Positions 1 to 5,651 of a stretch of DNA of 7,239 bases are shown in pieces. The DNA is from CBDUBS01 sp965365445 (GTDB lineage: Bacteria > Bacteroidota > Rhodothermia > Rhodothermales > DASSAV01): the NCBI GenBank assembly GCA_965365445.1, contig CBDUBS010000188.1, forward strand, positions 1-7,239. Reading direction: 5' to 3'. The notes under the pieces were generated by a model. It searched no databases and was not told the origin of the DNA. It saw nothing but the letters and a program-made list of their open reading frames with translations. How positions within the stretch are numbered: the stretch's first letter is position 1; every line of letters starts with the position of its first letter. The translations under genes were made by a program, and so were the position numbers.

Positions 1-1226
1 CCGGATTGCAGGTAGTCGTTCGTGCGGTCCACGTAGCGGTCGCGCACGCGCCGGGTGAGGGCATTCGCTACCAGCAGATATACGCGCAGGTCGGTGTACT
101 TGCCGAACTCGAATACCACCGACTTGCCCCGGTCGAGGGTCTCCATGAGCGCATCGAGCACGTCCTCTTTACCATAGGACGACTCGACCTTGAAGAAGTC
201 CCATTTCCGGAACAGCGAGAGCTTGCGCTGGAGGGCCTGCAATGCCGCCGCGTGGGCGCCGATGTCAACGGCCATCCCTTCGAGGTCGCCCGGCTCGGCT
301 TTAAGGAGTTGCAGCAGCCACGTCCGGTTGTATTTGCGCTGGAGCAGGTGGATGGTTTCGGAAGCGGTAGATGTCAGGTTGAGGGTATCTTCCAGCGGGA
401 GGACGTCTTCCGGTTCGATCTGATCGGCGTAGAGGTAAACCGAATGGTCCGGGTTGAGACGGCTGCGCCGGCGCGTGGTGGCCGGGTCGAGCGAGAATAC
501 GGCCACTTTCTGCGGAAACAGCTCCCGGAGGCCCCGCACGAACGTTTTGCTCTCCCCATCGCTCTCCTGACCGGCGTGGTAGCCGTACTCGGAGTGCATA
601 TCGAACACGAGGTTCACGGCCCGGTCGGTTTTGATCGTGCCGCAGAGTAACAGACGGGTGAGGAACGTCTTACCTGTGCCCGTCTTGCCGAAGACCGCAC
701 TGGAGCGTTCCACGAGCCGCTTCAGGTTGAGGCACACCGGCACCCCGTCCATCCCGAGGGGCGAGCCGATTTCGAAAAATGTGCATCCGCCTTCGTTGGC
801 TTCCGCCCCGAAGATGCGGGCTACGTCCTCGGTGGTCGCCCGGGCCACCGGAGCGAAGTGCGCCGGGACGGTTTTAACCGAGAGGGCGGTGTCGTCGAAC
901 TCCTGCGACCGGGCATTCGGCAGCATGAGCATCGGCTTGAGCGATACCACCGCGTAGGTTGCCGCGCCTTTCAGCGCTTCGCGAAGCAGGCCTTCGTCGG
1001 GGGCGGGAGGGTTCAGCAGGATCGCCTCGTTCGAGGCGTCGATTGCCACGTCCGTAATCATCGAGAAAAAATCGTACCGCTCGCCCTGAACCACGACGAA
1101 TGTGCCCGCCATCACCGACTCCACGGACTCGCCCGCGTCCAGCTTCAAATCGACGCCTTTCGAGAGGGAACCCTGTGTGATGACCCCGATTTTTTCCTTG
1201 CGGTCGTTCGGTCGGCCGGCTTCCAT
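1..1226 (-). CDS. HerA/DUF87-family hexameric ATPase (C-terminus off window)
   Basis: Likely a HerA-type DNA-translocating ATPase of the FtsK/HerA superfamily. About 408 codons are present and the C-terminal part runs off the left edge. Residues ~11-120 look like the N-terminal HAS barrel (starting around IGVITQGSLSKGVDLKL). The P-loop is GKTGTGKT at residues 180-187. The family's second conserved patch, FDMHSEYG, is at 208-215. Walker B and the arginine-finger region are not in the window. The ATG at 1226 is preceded by GGAGGT, and upstream the frame meets a TGA with no other ATG, GTG or TTG start between, so this start is well supported. Family members act in DNA end resection with the NurA nuclease, or in defence with Sir2, DUF4297 or other nuclease partners. 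No partner is visible here; it would lie downstream, beyond position 1. HerA-type identity is fairly sure; the cellular role is not. Confidence 0.85.
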   Translation of the reverse strand, partial: MEAGRPNDRKEKIGVITQGSLSKGVDLKLDAGESVESVMAGTFVVVQGERYDFFSMITDVAIDASNEAILLNPPAPDEGLLREALKGAATYAVVSLKPMLMLPNARSQEFDDTALSVKTVPAHFAPVARATTEDVARIFGAEANEGGCTFFEIGSPLGMDGVPVCLNLKRLVERSSAVFGKTGTGKTFLTRLLLCGTIKTDRAVNLVFDMHSEYGYHAGQESDGESKTFVRGLRELFPQKVAVFSLDPATTRRRSRLNPDHSVYLYADQIEPEDVLPLEDTLNLTSTASETIHLLQRKYNRTWLLQLLKAEPGDLEGMAVDIGAHAAALQALQRKLSLFRKWDFFKVESSYGKEDVLDALMETLDRGKSVVFEFGKYTDLRVYLLVANALTRRVRDRYVDRTNDYLQS

Positions 1227-1229
1227 GAC

Positions 1230-1235
1230 ACCTCC
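1230..1235 (-). promoter_or_regulatory. Shine-Dalgarno of the HerA-type ATPase gene
   Basis: The minus strand reads GGAGGT, three bases before the ATG at 1226 (the GGAGG core is four bases away). The spacing is short but the match is strong, and it fixes the start codon. It is one of only two strong ribosome-binding sites in the window. Confidence 0.6.
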
Positions 1236-1261
1236 GGTTATGTGACGCTGTACCCGTAAGA

Positions 1262-1272
1262 TACATCATGTA
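1262..1272. promoter_or_regulatory. Palindrome in the HerA-gene upstream region (possible operator)
   Basis: TACAT-c-ATGTA is a perfect inverted repeat around one base, 36 bases upstream of the HerA-gene ATG. On the minus strand it runs directly into TATCTT, which could serve as a -10 element, but no convincing -35 element is seen. Two copies of CCTGATC lie further upstream at 1294-1300 and 1318-1324; the second is part of the perfect palindrome CCTGATCAGG (1318-1327). The whole gap 1227-1491 otherwise holds no gene that I can recognise. Function as an operator is inference; palindromes this short also occur by chance. Confidence 0.2.
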
Positions 1273-1491
1273 CGGCCAAGTTCACTCGTATCACCTGATC
1301 GTTTCGCCTGCCAGACTCCTGATCAGGGCGGCCCGTACTCGATCCACGGAACCAGCACGCCACTGCGGACCCTGCGGAGCGGGCCACGCTCGATTCGGGG
1401 ACCGGGAGGATATGCGAAAGCAGCGTAACCGCTGAACCGGAGTGTGCCGGAATGTCCGAAAGCGCACCCCGATGAAATCCGACCGTCGCGG

Positions 1492-1707
1492 CTACCGGTC
1501 GTCGCGCAGCCTGTCCACCGCCTTTTCGGTGAGCAGGCCCGCCAGCAACACGGCCACCACCTCGCCGGCGATGCCGAAGAAGAAGCGTTTGATGAAGAAC
1601 TTGATCGTGCGGGGAAGGAGCAGAAAAGCGAAGATCGCTCCGAAGAAGCCGAAAAGCCAGGTGGTCAGGCTCTGTTTGAAACCGCTATCCATCCGAATGT
1701 CGTCCAT
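1492..1707 (-). CDS. Small two-helix membrane protein, function unknown
   Basis: A 71-residue protein I do not recognise. It has two hydrophobic segments (~15-32, rich in Phe/Leu, and ~44-60) separated by a basic stretch (PRTIKFFIKR) and followed by a charged tail (EKAVDRLRDDR). This pattern suggests a helical hairpin in the cytoplasmic membrane with the basic loop inside. It lies 41 bases downstream of rlmN on the same strand, so it is probably co-transcribed with it. No Shine-Dalgarno precedes the ATG at 1707. An in-frame ATG five codons later (residue 6) is an alternative start. The reasons to believe it is real are the clean alternation of hydrophobic and charged blocks and its position behind rlmN. 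Overlapping open frames on the plus strand look like high-GC shadows. Confidence 0.6.
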   Translation of the reverse strand: MDDIRMDSGFKQSLTTWLFGFFGAIFAFLLLPRTIKFFIKRFFFGIAGEVVAVLLAGLLTEKAVDRLRDDR

Positions 1708-1748
1708 GGGCGCCGGGTACCAGGTATGAAGTTGCCATGCATTATCGA

Positions 1749-2951
1749 CTACATAACGCCCGAGGCCGGTTCTTCCTCCCGCTCGCGTATTGACGTTCTA
1801 GCAACTTCCTCACGGGTCGCCAGCTGTCCGCAGGCTGCATCGATATCCTGTCCCCGGCTGCGGCGCACCGTTACGGTCACTCCGTTCTCCACCAGCACCC
1901 GGATGAAGCGGTTCAAACGCTCCTCCGGACTTCTCCAGTAATCCAGCCCCTCGACCGGGTTGAACAGGATCAGGTTTACTTTGCTCGGGGCCCAGTGGGC
2001 CACGTCGGCCAGCCGCCGGGCGTCCTCCGGAGAGTCGTTGAAGCCTTCGAACAGTACGTACTCGTAGGTTACCCGCTCGCCGGTTTTCCGGGTGAAGTAG
2101 CCGATTGCGTCGCGCAGGGCAGTCAGATCGGTGGAGGGCGCCCGGTTTATGGGCATGATGCGGCTGCGCTGCTCGTCGGTGGGGGCGTGGAGCGATACCG
2201 CCAGTCCGAAGCGCGCCCCGTCGTCGGCGAGCTGCCGGATGCGCCGGGCGAGCCCTACCGTGGACACGGTGACCCGGCGGGGAGAGAAGCCGAACCCGTC
2301 CGGGTCGGAGAGTATCCGGATGCTTTTCATCACGGCGTCGTAGTTCAGCAGCGGCTCGCCCATCCCCATGAACACCACGTTGGTAATCCGCTCGCCGTAG
2401 CGGTTCTGCGCCGTTTCGTTCATGCGCCAGACCTGCTCGTAGATTTCCCCGGCCGTCAGGTTCTGCCGGAAGCCCATGCGGCCCGTCGCGCAGAACGTGC
2501 ATCCCATCTGGCACCCCACCTGGCTCGATACGCACACGGTCAGGCGGCGGATGTCGCCGGCTTCCTCGAAATCCGGTATGAGCACCGTTTCGATAAGGCG
2601 GCCCGTCGATAGTTCGAAGAGGGCTTTAACCGTGCCGTCGGACGGCGAGGTGCGCTCCAGCACCGGGCGCAGCCCCCCGATATAGGCTTCGCGCTCGAGT
2701 TGCTCCCGGAAGGCTCTGGGCAGGTCGGTCATCTCGCCGAACGAAGGGGCTCCGCGGCCGTAGAGCCAGCGGAACAGCTGCCGTCCCCGGTACCGGGGAG
2801 CGCCGAGGGATTCGACGAATCCCTCCAGTTCCGCCCGGTCCATTGCCTTTACATCCGTCCGGGAGTCCGGAGGTGGTTCTGGTGCGTTCGTTTCCATTCC
2901 ATTAGAACGCTCGCCTCCGCCCTGCGTTTCTTCCGGCGCCATTCGGCGCAT
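1749..2951 (-). CDS. rlmN: Dual-specificity 23S rRNA/tRNA adenine-C2 methyltransferase RlmN
   Basis: A radical-SAM enzyme that methylates C2 of A2503 in 23S rRNA and of A37 in some tRNAs, in the cytoplasm. In the 400-residue reading, the 4Fe-4S ligands are Cys147, Cys151 and Cys154 (CQMGCTFC). Cys140 in CVSSQVGC and Cys374 in DIDAACGQL correspond to E. coli Cys118 and Cys355, which accept and resolve the methyl/protein adduct. GMGEP (196-200) is the SAM-binding motif, and SLHAPTDEQRSRIMPIN (253-269) is typical. All key residues are present. The start is uncertain: family similarity begins near residue 36, and in-frame ATGs at 2951, 2942, 2897 and 2843 all lack a good Shine-Dalgarno. A 55-codon ORF ends four bases before the ATG at 2897, which may favour that start. 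The small membrane protein follows downstream. Confidence 0.96.
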   Translation of the reverse strand: MRRMAPEETQGGGERSNGMETNAPEPPPDSRTDVKAMDRAELEGFVESLGAPRYRGRQLFRWLYGRGAPSFGEMTDLPRAFREQLEREAYIGGLRPVLERTSPSDGTVKALFELSTGRLIETVLIPDFEEAGDIRRLTVCVSSQVGCQMGCTFCATGRMGFRQNLTAGEIYEQVWRMNETAQNRYGERITNVVFMGMGEPLLNYDAVMKSIRILSDPDGFGFSPRRVTVSTVGLARRIRQLADDGARFGLAVSLHAPTDEQRSRIMPINRAPSTDLTALRDAIGYFTRKTGERVTYEYVLFEGFNDSPEDARRLADVAHWAPSKVNLILFNPVEGLDYWRSPEERLNRFIRVLVENGVTVTVRRSRGQDIDAACGQLATREEVARTSIREREEEPASGVM

Positions 2952-3069
2952 TCTGCCGGGCCCCGGAAATCCGGAGCAGACCCGATCCGTTTACCCAAAA
3001 CGTCCTTCCTGCCTTCAGCCGCCCAATTACCCCGTCATACCGGCCTTGAGCCGGAATCTGCTCACGCAT
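2902..3069 (-). other. Possible leader ORF upstream of rlmN (55 codons)
   Basis: On the minus strand an ATG at 3069 is preceded by AAGGA with a six-base spacer. This is better translation-initiation context than any rlmN start has. The frame runs 55 codons to a TAA at 2904-2902, four bases before the in-frame rlmN ATG at 2897 (TAA-TGGA-ATG). That geometry would allow translational coupling. Against it, the peptide is basic and low-complexity, resembles nothing I know, and its first codons lie within the dispersed-repeat-like hairpin at 3030-3060. It would overlap rlmN if rlmN starts at 2951. It could be a chance open frame in GC-rich DNA. Confidence 0.2.
3030..3060. repeat. Dispersed intergenic repeat-like hairpin (CCGGC-cttga-GCCGG)
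   Basis: The plus strand reads CCCCGTCATACCGGCC then TTGAGCCGGAATCTG. The core is a perfect five-base stem, CCGGC (3040-3044) and GCCGG (3050-3054), around the loop cttga. The flanks 'cccGTCAT' and 'GAATCTG' match the consensus shape of short palindromic repeats scattered between genes in many bacteria (GTCATtCCGG...TTGA...CCGGAATCT). Only one copy is in this window, so repetition in the genome is inferred from that resemblance. It sits between divergently transcribed rlmN and the DUF433 gene. It has no U-tract, and it lies upstream of both genes, so it is not a good terminator candidate. Confidence 0.5.
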
Positions 3070-3134
3070 AAGTCATCCTTCTGTATTCTATTCATAACGC
3101 CCGCCTTGCGTTTTACTTCCTGCAGGAGCGCATA

Positions 3135-3161
3135 GCCGGTCAGCCGGCCGTCAATACGGCC
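3135..3161. promoter_or_regulatory. Two mutually exclusive GC hairpins in the divergent intergenic region
   Basis: GCCGG (3135-3139) pairs with CCGGC (3144-3148) around tcag. GGCCG (3146-3150) pairs with CGGCC (3157-3161) around tcaata. The stems share bases 3146-3148, so only one can form at a time in RNA. As DNA the region is a cluster of inverted repeats between the rlmN and DUF433 starts, which could hold an operator for the toxin-antitoxin-like pair. The sequence alone does not show a function. Confidence 0.2.
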
Positions 3162-3234
3162 TCCAGGGATCACATTGGAAGAGGCTGCGTGTATATGGAT
3201 TACCTACCTTTCTGCGACCTACCCGTGCATAGCG

Positions 3235-3462
3235 ATGTACCTTGAGCGTATCACTATCGACCCCATGATTTGCCACGGAGCACCTTGCGTACGTGGCCTC
3301 CGCTATCCGGTGGAGATGCTGCTGGAGCTCATGAGCGGAGGGATGAGCGTGGATGACATCCTTTCGGATTATGAAGACCTGGAGCGTGAGGACATCCTGG
3401 CTGTGCTGGCGTATGCAGCAAGGCTCAGCCGAACGCGGCGCGTGCATCCGTTTGGCGCATGA
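3235..3462 (+). CDS. DUF433 family protein, putative antitoxin
   Basis: A 75-residue DUF433 protein. The family signature is clear: ITIDPMICHGAPCVRGLRYPVE (residues 6-27), then a helix with SGGMSVDDILSDYEDLERED and ILAVLAYAARL. DUF433 proteins have a small winged-helix/HTH-like fold and are commonly paired with DUF5615 or PIN-like proteins, so this is a presumed antitoxin and operon autoregulator. The ATG at 3235 is chosen because family similarity starts at YLERITIDP. A TTG at 3175 would add 20 unrelated residues, although it has an AGGGA sequence just upstream. The stop overlaps the next start as ATGA (3459-3462), implying translational coupling. Family assignment is strong; the antitoxin role rests on context and has not been shown here. 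Confidence 0.88.
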   Translation: MYLERITIDPMICHGAPCVRGLRYPVEMLLELMSGGMSVDDILSDYEDLEREDILAVLAYAARLSRTRRVHPFGA

Positions 3463-3812
3463 AGTTTCTGATCGATGCGCAGCTTACCCGGCGTTTGTGC
3501 GGTCTGCTCCAGAGGCACGGCCATGATGCCATCCATACGTTATTTCTTATCGATGGCAATCGCACCACGGACGGTGAGATTAACCGCATTTCTGTAGAAG
3601 AGAAACGCGTTGTGATTACAAAAGACAGCGACTTTGTAGATACATTGATTTTGCGTGGTCTCCCGTATAAACTGCTACTTGTTTCGACCGGCAACTTAAG
3701 CAACGTCGGACTCGAATCGCTCCTCATCCAAAACCTGGAAAGATTAGTTGATGGGTTCGACTCGTTTCATTTCATCGAAATGGATCAGAAAGCCCTGCGG
3801 TTTCATTTCTGA
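3459..3812 (+). CDS. DUF5615 family PIN-like protein, putative toxin
   Basis: A 117-residue protein of the DUF5615 PIN-like family, the usual partner of DUF433. Visible PIN-type acidic positions are Asp6 (KFLIDAQL), Asp38 (TTDGEI), and Asp56 and Asp58 (VVITKDSDF). LLVSTGNL at 73-80 is a typical later strand. The length is normal for the family. If active, it would be a metal-dependent ribonuclease toxin in the cytoplasm, neutralised by the upstream DUF433 protein; this is inferred from family pairing, since few DUF5615 members have been tested. The start overlaps the DUF433 stop by four bases and has no Shine-Dalgarno of its own. Base composition is unusual: positions 3541-3660 contain 51 G+C in 120 bases, while 4021-4080 in the neighbouring permease gene has 43 in 60. 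That supports horizontal acquisition. Confidence 0.88.
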   Translation: MKFLIDAQLTRRLCGLLQRHGHDAIHTLFLIDGNRTTDGEINRISVEEKRVVITKDSDFVDTLILRGLPYKLLLVSTGNLSNVGLESLLIQNLERLVDGFDSFHFIEMDQKALRFHF

Positions 3813-3846
3813 AGCAGTACATATTCGCCGTGAAGGTTTCCGAACA

Positions 3847-3864
3847 GGCGGAGTCCGATCCGCC
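3847..3864 (+). terminator. Putative terminator hairpin after the DUF5615 gene
   Basis: GGCGGA (3847-3852) and TCCGCC (3859-3864) form a perfect six-base stem with loop gtccga, 34 bases after the DUF5615 stop. On the plus strand it is followed by ggttgttgg, a broken T-tract. This fits a weak intrinsic terminator for the toxin-antitoxin-like operon at a convergent junction. No T-tract follows on the minus strand. Confidence 0.4.
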
Positions 3865-3877
3865 GGTTGTTGGCTAT

Positions 3878-3901
3878 GCCCCTCTACCGGGTTGAAGGGG
3901 C
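3878..3901. terminator. Weak hairpin at the convergent junction
   Basis: GCCCCT (3878-3883) pairs with AGGGGC (3896-3901) around a 12-base loop. Neither strand has a following T-tract, so intrinsic termination is doubtful. It may help insulate the two converging operons. Confidence 0.2.
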
Positions 3902-3925
3902 GAAGTCAGGGGTGGGGCGTTCAAG

Positions 3926-3946
3926 GCGGCTGACCGTCAGGACCGC
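3926..3946 (-). terminator. Hairpin straddling the ABC permease stop codon
   Basis: CTGAC-c-GTCAG (3930-3940) lies across the permease TGA (3939-3937). It is extended by GCGG (3926-3929) pairing with CCGC (3943-3946), with a two-base bulge. In RNA this gives a GC-rich hairpin at the end of the ctaA-to-permease operon. There is no T-tract after it on the minus strand, so it is either a factor-dependent or 3'-protective structure, or chance. Confidence 0.22.
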
Positions 3947-4716
3947 TGCAAAGCGGGGCCGCGGAGGGTGAGGACGGCCGCGGCGAGCATCACCCCGCAG
4001 AACCCGGCCGTAACGAGCAGATTTATGGCGGGGGAAGCCGTCGCCCCCGGCGCAGCCGGGCCGAAGAAAGCCTGCCGGAGCAGGTCCACGGCATACGTAA
4101 CCGGGTTGGCGAGCATGATCCAGCGAAGCGGCAGGGCGGCGCCCTGTACCGGGAAAGCCGCCCCGGAGAGAATCCAGAGCGGCAGCAGCACCAGGTTCAT
4201 GACGGCGTGGAACCCGCGCGTGGAGTCCATGCGCCAGGCGATGATCATGCCCATCGCCGTGAACGTGAAGCCAAGGAGGAGCGTGGTCAGGATGACCAGC
4301 AGCCAGCCCGTAACGGGTGGGGCGAGGCCGGCAAGCGGTGTCAGCGCCATGAATACCAGCACTTCGCCGAGGGCCAGCGTAGCGCCGCCGAGGGCGATGC
4401 CGAGAGCGATGCCTGTGCGCGAAACCGGGGCGACGAAGGCGGATTGCAGGAAACCGGATTTCCGGTCCTCTACGATGGAGATGGTGGAAAAGATGGCCGT
4501 AAACAGCACGATCATGGCGAGGATGCCGGGAGTGAGGTACGCCAGATACCCCACGGGTTCGCTTCCCGCGCCCGGCCCGGCGAACGACCCCTGAAACCCC
4601 ATCCCGAGCAGGAGCCAGAACCCCACCGGCTGAAGGATGGACCCGATGAGGCGGGCCCGGTCCCGGACGAACTTGAGCACTTCGCGCCGCCAGAGCGCCG
4701 TAATGACCCGCCTCAT
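3937..4716 (-). CDS. ABC-2 type transporter permease
   Basis: A 259-residue ABC-2 family membrane subunit (the DrrB/NatB/NodJ-like group). About six hydrophobic helices are visible, near residues 26-42, 60-80, 103-123, 137-160, 173-190 and 231-250. After helix 2 comes EDRKSGFLQSAFVAPVSR (83-100), the cytoplasmic coupling segment typical of the family. NPVTYAVDLLRQ (204-215) is the conserved motif before the last helix. It pairs with the ATPase encoded just upstream: the genes overlap as ATGA (4713-4716), and a strong AGGAGG precedes this start. As the last gene of the ctaA-ctaB operon it may export a substrate linked to cytochrome oxidase assembly, but ABC-2 permeases move diverse substrates and none is indicated by the sequence. 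The family call is firm; the substrate is unknown. Confidence 0.92.
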   Translation of the reverse strand: MRRVITALWRREVLKFVRDRARLIGSILQPVGFWLLLGMGFQGSFAGPGAGSEPVGYLAYLTPGILAMIVLFTAIFSTISIVEDRKSGFLQSAFVAPVSRTGIALGIALGGATLALGEVLVFMALTPLAGLAPPVTGWLLVILTTLLLGFTFTAMGMIIAWRMDSTRGFHAVMNLVLLPLWILSGAAFPVQGAALPLRWIMLANPVTYAVDLLRQAFFGPAAPGATASPAINLLVTAGFCGVMLAAAVLTLRGPALQRS

Positions 4717-5651
4717 CGGCCTGCCTCCTCGCCGGTGTACGCCATGAACACGTCCTCCAGCGACGGACGCCGGAGCGTGACGGATTCGATGGACGCGGAG
4801 AAGGCTTCATACACCGCTCCGAGCATCCGGTGGGCCTCCGGATGCACCACCAGCACCCCGCCCTCGATTACCCGGGCTTCCAGGTTGAAGCCGGTGCGAA
4901 GGTGTTCGGCCAGGCGTTGCGGCTCGCGGCTTTCCAGCCGGAGGGTTTCCGCTCCGAGCGACCGTTTCATGTCGCCGGGCTCCCCGACGGCCCGCAGCCG
5001 CCCCCGATCCAGGATAGCCACCCGGTCGCATGCCTCGGCCTCGTCGATGAGGTGGGTAGCCAGGATGAGTGTTTGCCCCTCATCGACCAGTCCTTTCAGC
5101 AGCTCCCGAAACGCTTTACGGGCCGCCGGATCGAGGCCGGTGGTAGGTTCGTCGAGCAGCACCAGCGGGGGGTGATGCAGCAGCCCCCGGGCCAGGTCGG
5201 CCCGCCGGGCGAGACCGCCCGAGAGGGTTTTCACCCGGTCGTTGCGACGGTCCGCGAGCCCGAAGCGCTCGAGCAGCCTATCGATACGCCCGGCGAGCAC
5301 GCGGCCTCCAAGGCCGTACAGCGCCCCGTGGAAACGCAGGTTTTCGGCCACCGTCAGATCGGTGTCGAGGGCCGGTTGCTGAAACACCACCCCGAGGCTC
5401 CGGCGCACCCGGGCGGCTTCCCGCACCGTATCCGCCCCGAAGACCGCCGCCCGTCCGGCCGTCGGGCGGACGAGCGTCGCCGCGATCCGGAACAGCGTGG
5501 ATTTGCCCCCGCCGTTCGGCCCGAGCAGGCCGAAGAGCGAACCGGCTTCCACGCGCAGGGTCACGTCCTGAAGCGCTTGCCAGTCCCCGTAACGATGGGA
5601 GAGGCCTTCCACGAGCAGGGCGGCCGGTTCTTCCAACTCCGTATGGGGCAT
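4713..5651 (-). CDS. ABC transporter ATP-binding protein
   Basis: A 312-residue ATPase of the DrrA/NatA/CcmA-like class that energises an ABC-2 permease. Walker A is GPNGGGKST (44-52), with Gly in place of the commoner Ala. The Q-loop is VVFQQP (88-93), the signature LSGGLARR (143-150), Walker B plus catalytic Glu LVLLDEP (163-169), the D-loop GLDP (172-175) and the switch His200 (ATHLIDEAE). The C-terminal ~80 residues form the accessory domain ending in PSLEDVFMAYTG, usual in this class. The open frame extends far upstream through ctaB, but the ABC domain begins just after the ATG at 5651. That ATG overlaps the ctaB stop by one base (TGATG), so it is the natural coupled start. All catalytic motifs are intact. 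It acts with the downstream permease; the substrate is unknown. Confidence 0.95.
   Translation of the reverse strand: MPHTELEEPAALLVEGLSHRYGDWQALQDVTLRVEAGSLFGLLGPNGGGKSTLFRIAATLVRPTAGRAAVFGADTVREAARVRRSLGVVFQQPALDTDLTVAENLRFHGALYGLGGRVLAGRIDRLLERFGLADRRNDRVKTLSGGLARRADLARGLLHHPPLVLLDEPTTGLDPAARKAFRELLKGLVDEGQTLILATHLIDEAEACDRVAILDRGRLRAVGEPGDMKRSLGAETLRLESREPQRLAEHLRTGFNLEARVIEGGVLVVHPEAHRMLGAVYEAFSASIESVTLRRPSLEDVFMAYTGEEAGR
4724..4729 (-). promoter_or_regulatory. Shine-Dalgarno of the ABC permease gene
   Basis: The minus strand reads AGGAGG, seven bases before the ATG at 4716, inside the last codons of the ATPase gene. It is an ideal match and spacing. It suggests the permease is translated independently as well as by ATGA coupling, helping to hold subunit stoichiometry. 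Confidence 0.65.

Noticed and set aside
6..650. Long open frame on the plus strand opposite the HerA-type gene
   Set aside because: It is the antisense shadow of a gene with clear motifs. Its protein is low-complexity, rich in Val/Arg/Glu, and matches no family.
1421..1434. CAGCG-taac-CGCTG hairpin as a terminator of the rlmN pair
   Set aside because: The stem is only five pairs, and the minus strand has only three T residues after it (ctttcgc), too weak for an intrinsic terminator call.
1227..1491. tRNA or small RNA gene in the gap between the HerA-type gene and the small membrane protein
   Set aside because: I looked for a T-loop and acceptor stem on both strands. A 'ggttcc' element appears on the minus strand, but no cloverleaf pairing supports it.
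3175..3234. TTG start adding 20 residues to the DUF433 protein
   Set aside because: The added residues do not fit the family, whose members begin close to the YLERITIDP segment. An AGGGA upstream keeps it as a minor possibility.
3884..4810. A 308-codon minus-strand frame over the permease and the ATPase end
   Set aside because: Its translation is Arg/Pro/Gly/His-rich and lacks the membrane helices that the overlapping permease frame clearly encodes.
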